From contig NZ_LROZ01000004.1 of assembly GCF_001549985.1 (NCBI RefSeq), positions 124,001-188,000 on the forward strand: a stretch of DNA of 64,000 nt, read 5' to 3'. The stretch is from Myroides odoratus (GTDB taxonomy: Bacteria; Bacteroidota; Bacteroidia; Flavobacteriales; Flavobacteriaceae). Below are positions 63,693 to 64,000 of this stretch, piece after piece. Both the position numbers and the translations under genes were made by a program. The notes beneath the pieces were generated by a model. That model searched no databases and had not been told where the DNA came from. It was given only the letters and a program-made list of their open reading frames with translations. The stretch's first letter is position 1, and each line of letters opens with the position of its first letter.

Positions 63693-64000
63693 ATGTCTCC
63701 ACAAACTCAATTGCATATTGTACAAGCAACGCCTCAACATGTACCTCAAATTCAAGATTTGATTCACCACGCAACGCAGCTTAGCTATACATCATCACAC
63801 GAAAATACAAAAAAGAATAAAAATATAGCAGAATTAATTCACCAAAAAGAGATGTATTTGGTGTATGAAGAAGAAATACTTTGTGGATGCTTTGCATTTA
63901 ATGCTCAAGGTTACGCAGCAGCGTTGGTGTATTTTTATTGTTTGCCGGATGAAAATGAAGGAGACCAAGAGAGGGCACAACTGAAATGGAACAGGCTGTT
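63693..64000 (+). CDS. GNAT-like N-acetyltransferase, 3' end outside window
   Basis: 102 codons are visible from ATG 63693 (MSPQTQLHIVQATPQHV) and the frame stays open to the window edge. The N-terminal pattern IVQATPQHVPQIQDLIHHATQ and MYLVYEEEILCGCFAFNAQG fits the first strands of the GNAT fold (beta1-alpha1 and beta2-beta3). The acetyl-CoA-binding loop is beyond the window. Substrate unknown. Confidence 0.6.
   Translation, partial: MSPQTQLHIVQATPQHVPQIQDLIHHATQLSYTSSHENTKKNKNIAELIHQKEMYLVYEEEILCGCFAFNAQGYAAALVYFYCLPDENEGDQERAQLKWNRL

Overview
The window looks like chromosome of a low-GC Bacteroidetes bacterium of the family Flavobacteriaceae; a Myroides-like organism is my best guess and cannot be proved without a search. 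The support is: promoters of the Bacteroidetes type (TAnnTTTG near -7), no Shine-Dalgarno pattern before most starts, a type IX secretion C-terminal sorting domain, a LytS/LytTR pair of the flavobacterial kind, BshB1 (bacillithiol), menaquinone genes and a CtaA/COX15 heme A synthase.

Layout. 1-2343: wecB (5' end outside the window) and wecC, making UDP-ManNAc and UDP-ManNAcA. 2887-6459: minus-strand lipoprotein, LytTR response regulator and its TPR-containing sensor kinase. 7189-10169: DUF1275 membrane protein and an acyltransferase-3/SGNH O-acetyltransferase. 10170-11447: a long non-coding block with eight regularly spaced copies of a REP-like element, then a promoter and a structured leader. 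11448-26522: one tightly packed surface-polysaccharide operon (three UDP-sugar dehydrogenases, a UDP-HexNAc 4-epimerase, acetyltransferase, Wzx flippase, opine-dehydrogenase-like enzyme, ATP-grasp ligase, EpsG/Wzy-like polymerase, two glycosyltransferases, an ATP-grasp/SDR fusion and a PglC-like phosphoglycosyl transferase). A ceramidase-family lipoprotein on the other strand separates this operon from a PglE-like sugar aminotransferase (28358-29497). 29500-33600: repeat-rich region holding a GIY-YIG nuclease gene boxed between repeat copies and two small paralogous genes of unknown function. 33607-39761: housekeeping genes (cytidylyltransferase-like protein, heme A synthase, CCA-adding-type enzyme, TsaC/Sua5, hotdog thioesterase plus isochorismate synthase, BshB1). 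39833-40164: three tRNA-His genes. 41684-59217: a T9SS-sorted surface protein, a 3572-residue SpvB/FG-GAP/Rhs polymorphic toxin with a candidate immunity gene, and a downstream graveyard of displaced Rhs C-terminal cassettes and orphan immunity lipoproteins. 59457-64000: FAD monooxygenase with an unusual CXXCXGXG head, two outer-membrane beta-barrel paralogues, an HxlR regulator and a truncated GNAT-like gene.

How the parts work together. The glycan genes predict a repeat unit started by a PglC-like enzyme on a 4-amino-sugar (the PglE-like aminotransferase fits), containing uronic acids (GlcA from the UGDH, GalNAcA-type from the TviB/WbpO-like enzymes and the 4-epimerase). The opine-dehydrogenase/ATP-grasp pair suggests that a uronic acid carries an amide-linked N-carboxyalkyl amino acid. 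The Rhs locus shows how new toxin tips are swapped in: displaced tips remain downstream with short homology arms from the parent gene.

The most unusual signals are the opine/ATP-grasp pair, the ATP-grasp/SDR fusion, the GIY-YIG gene embedded in REP-like repeats, filled-versus-empty sites showing that a short repeat is (or was) mobile, and the Rhs cassette array.
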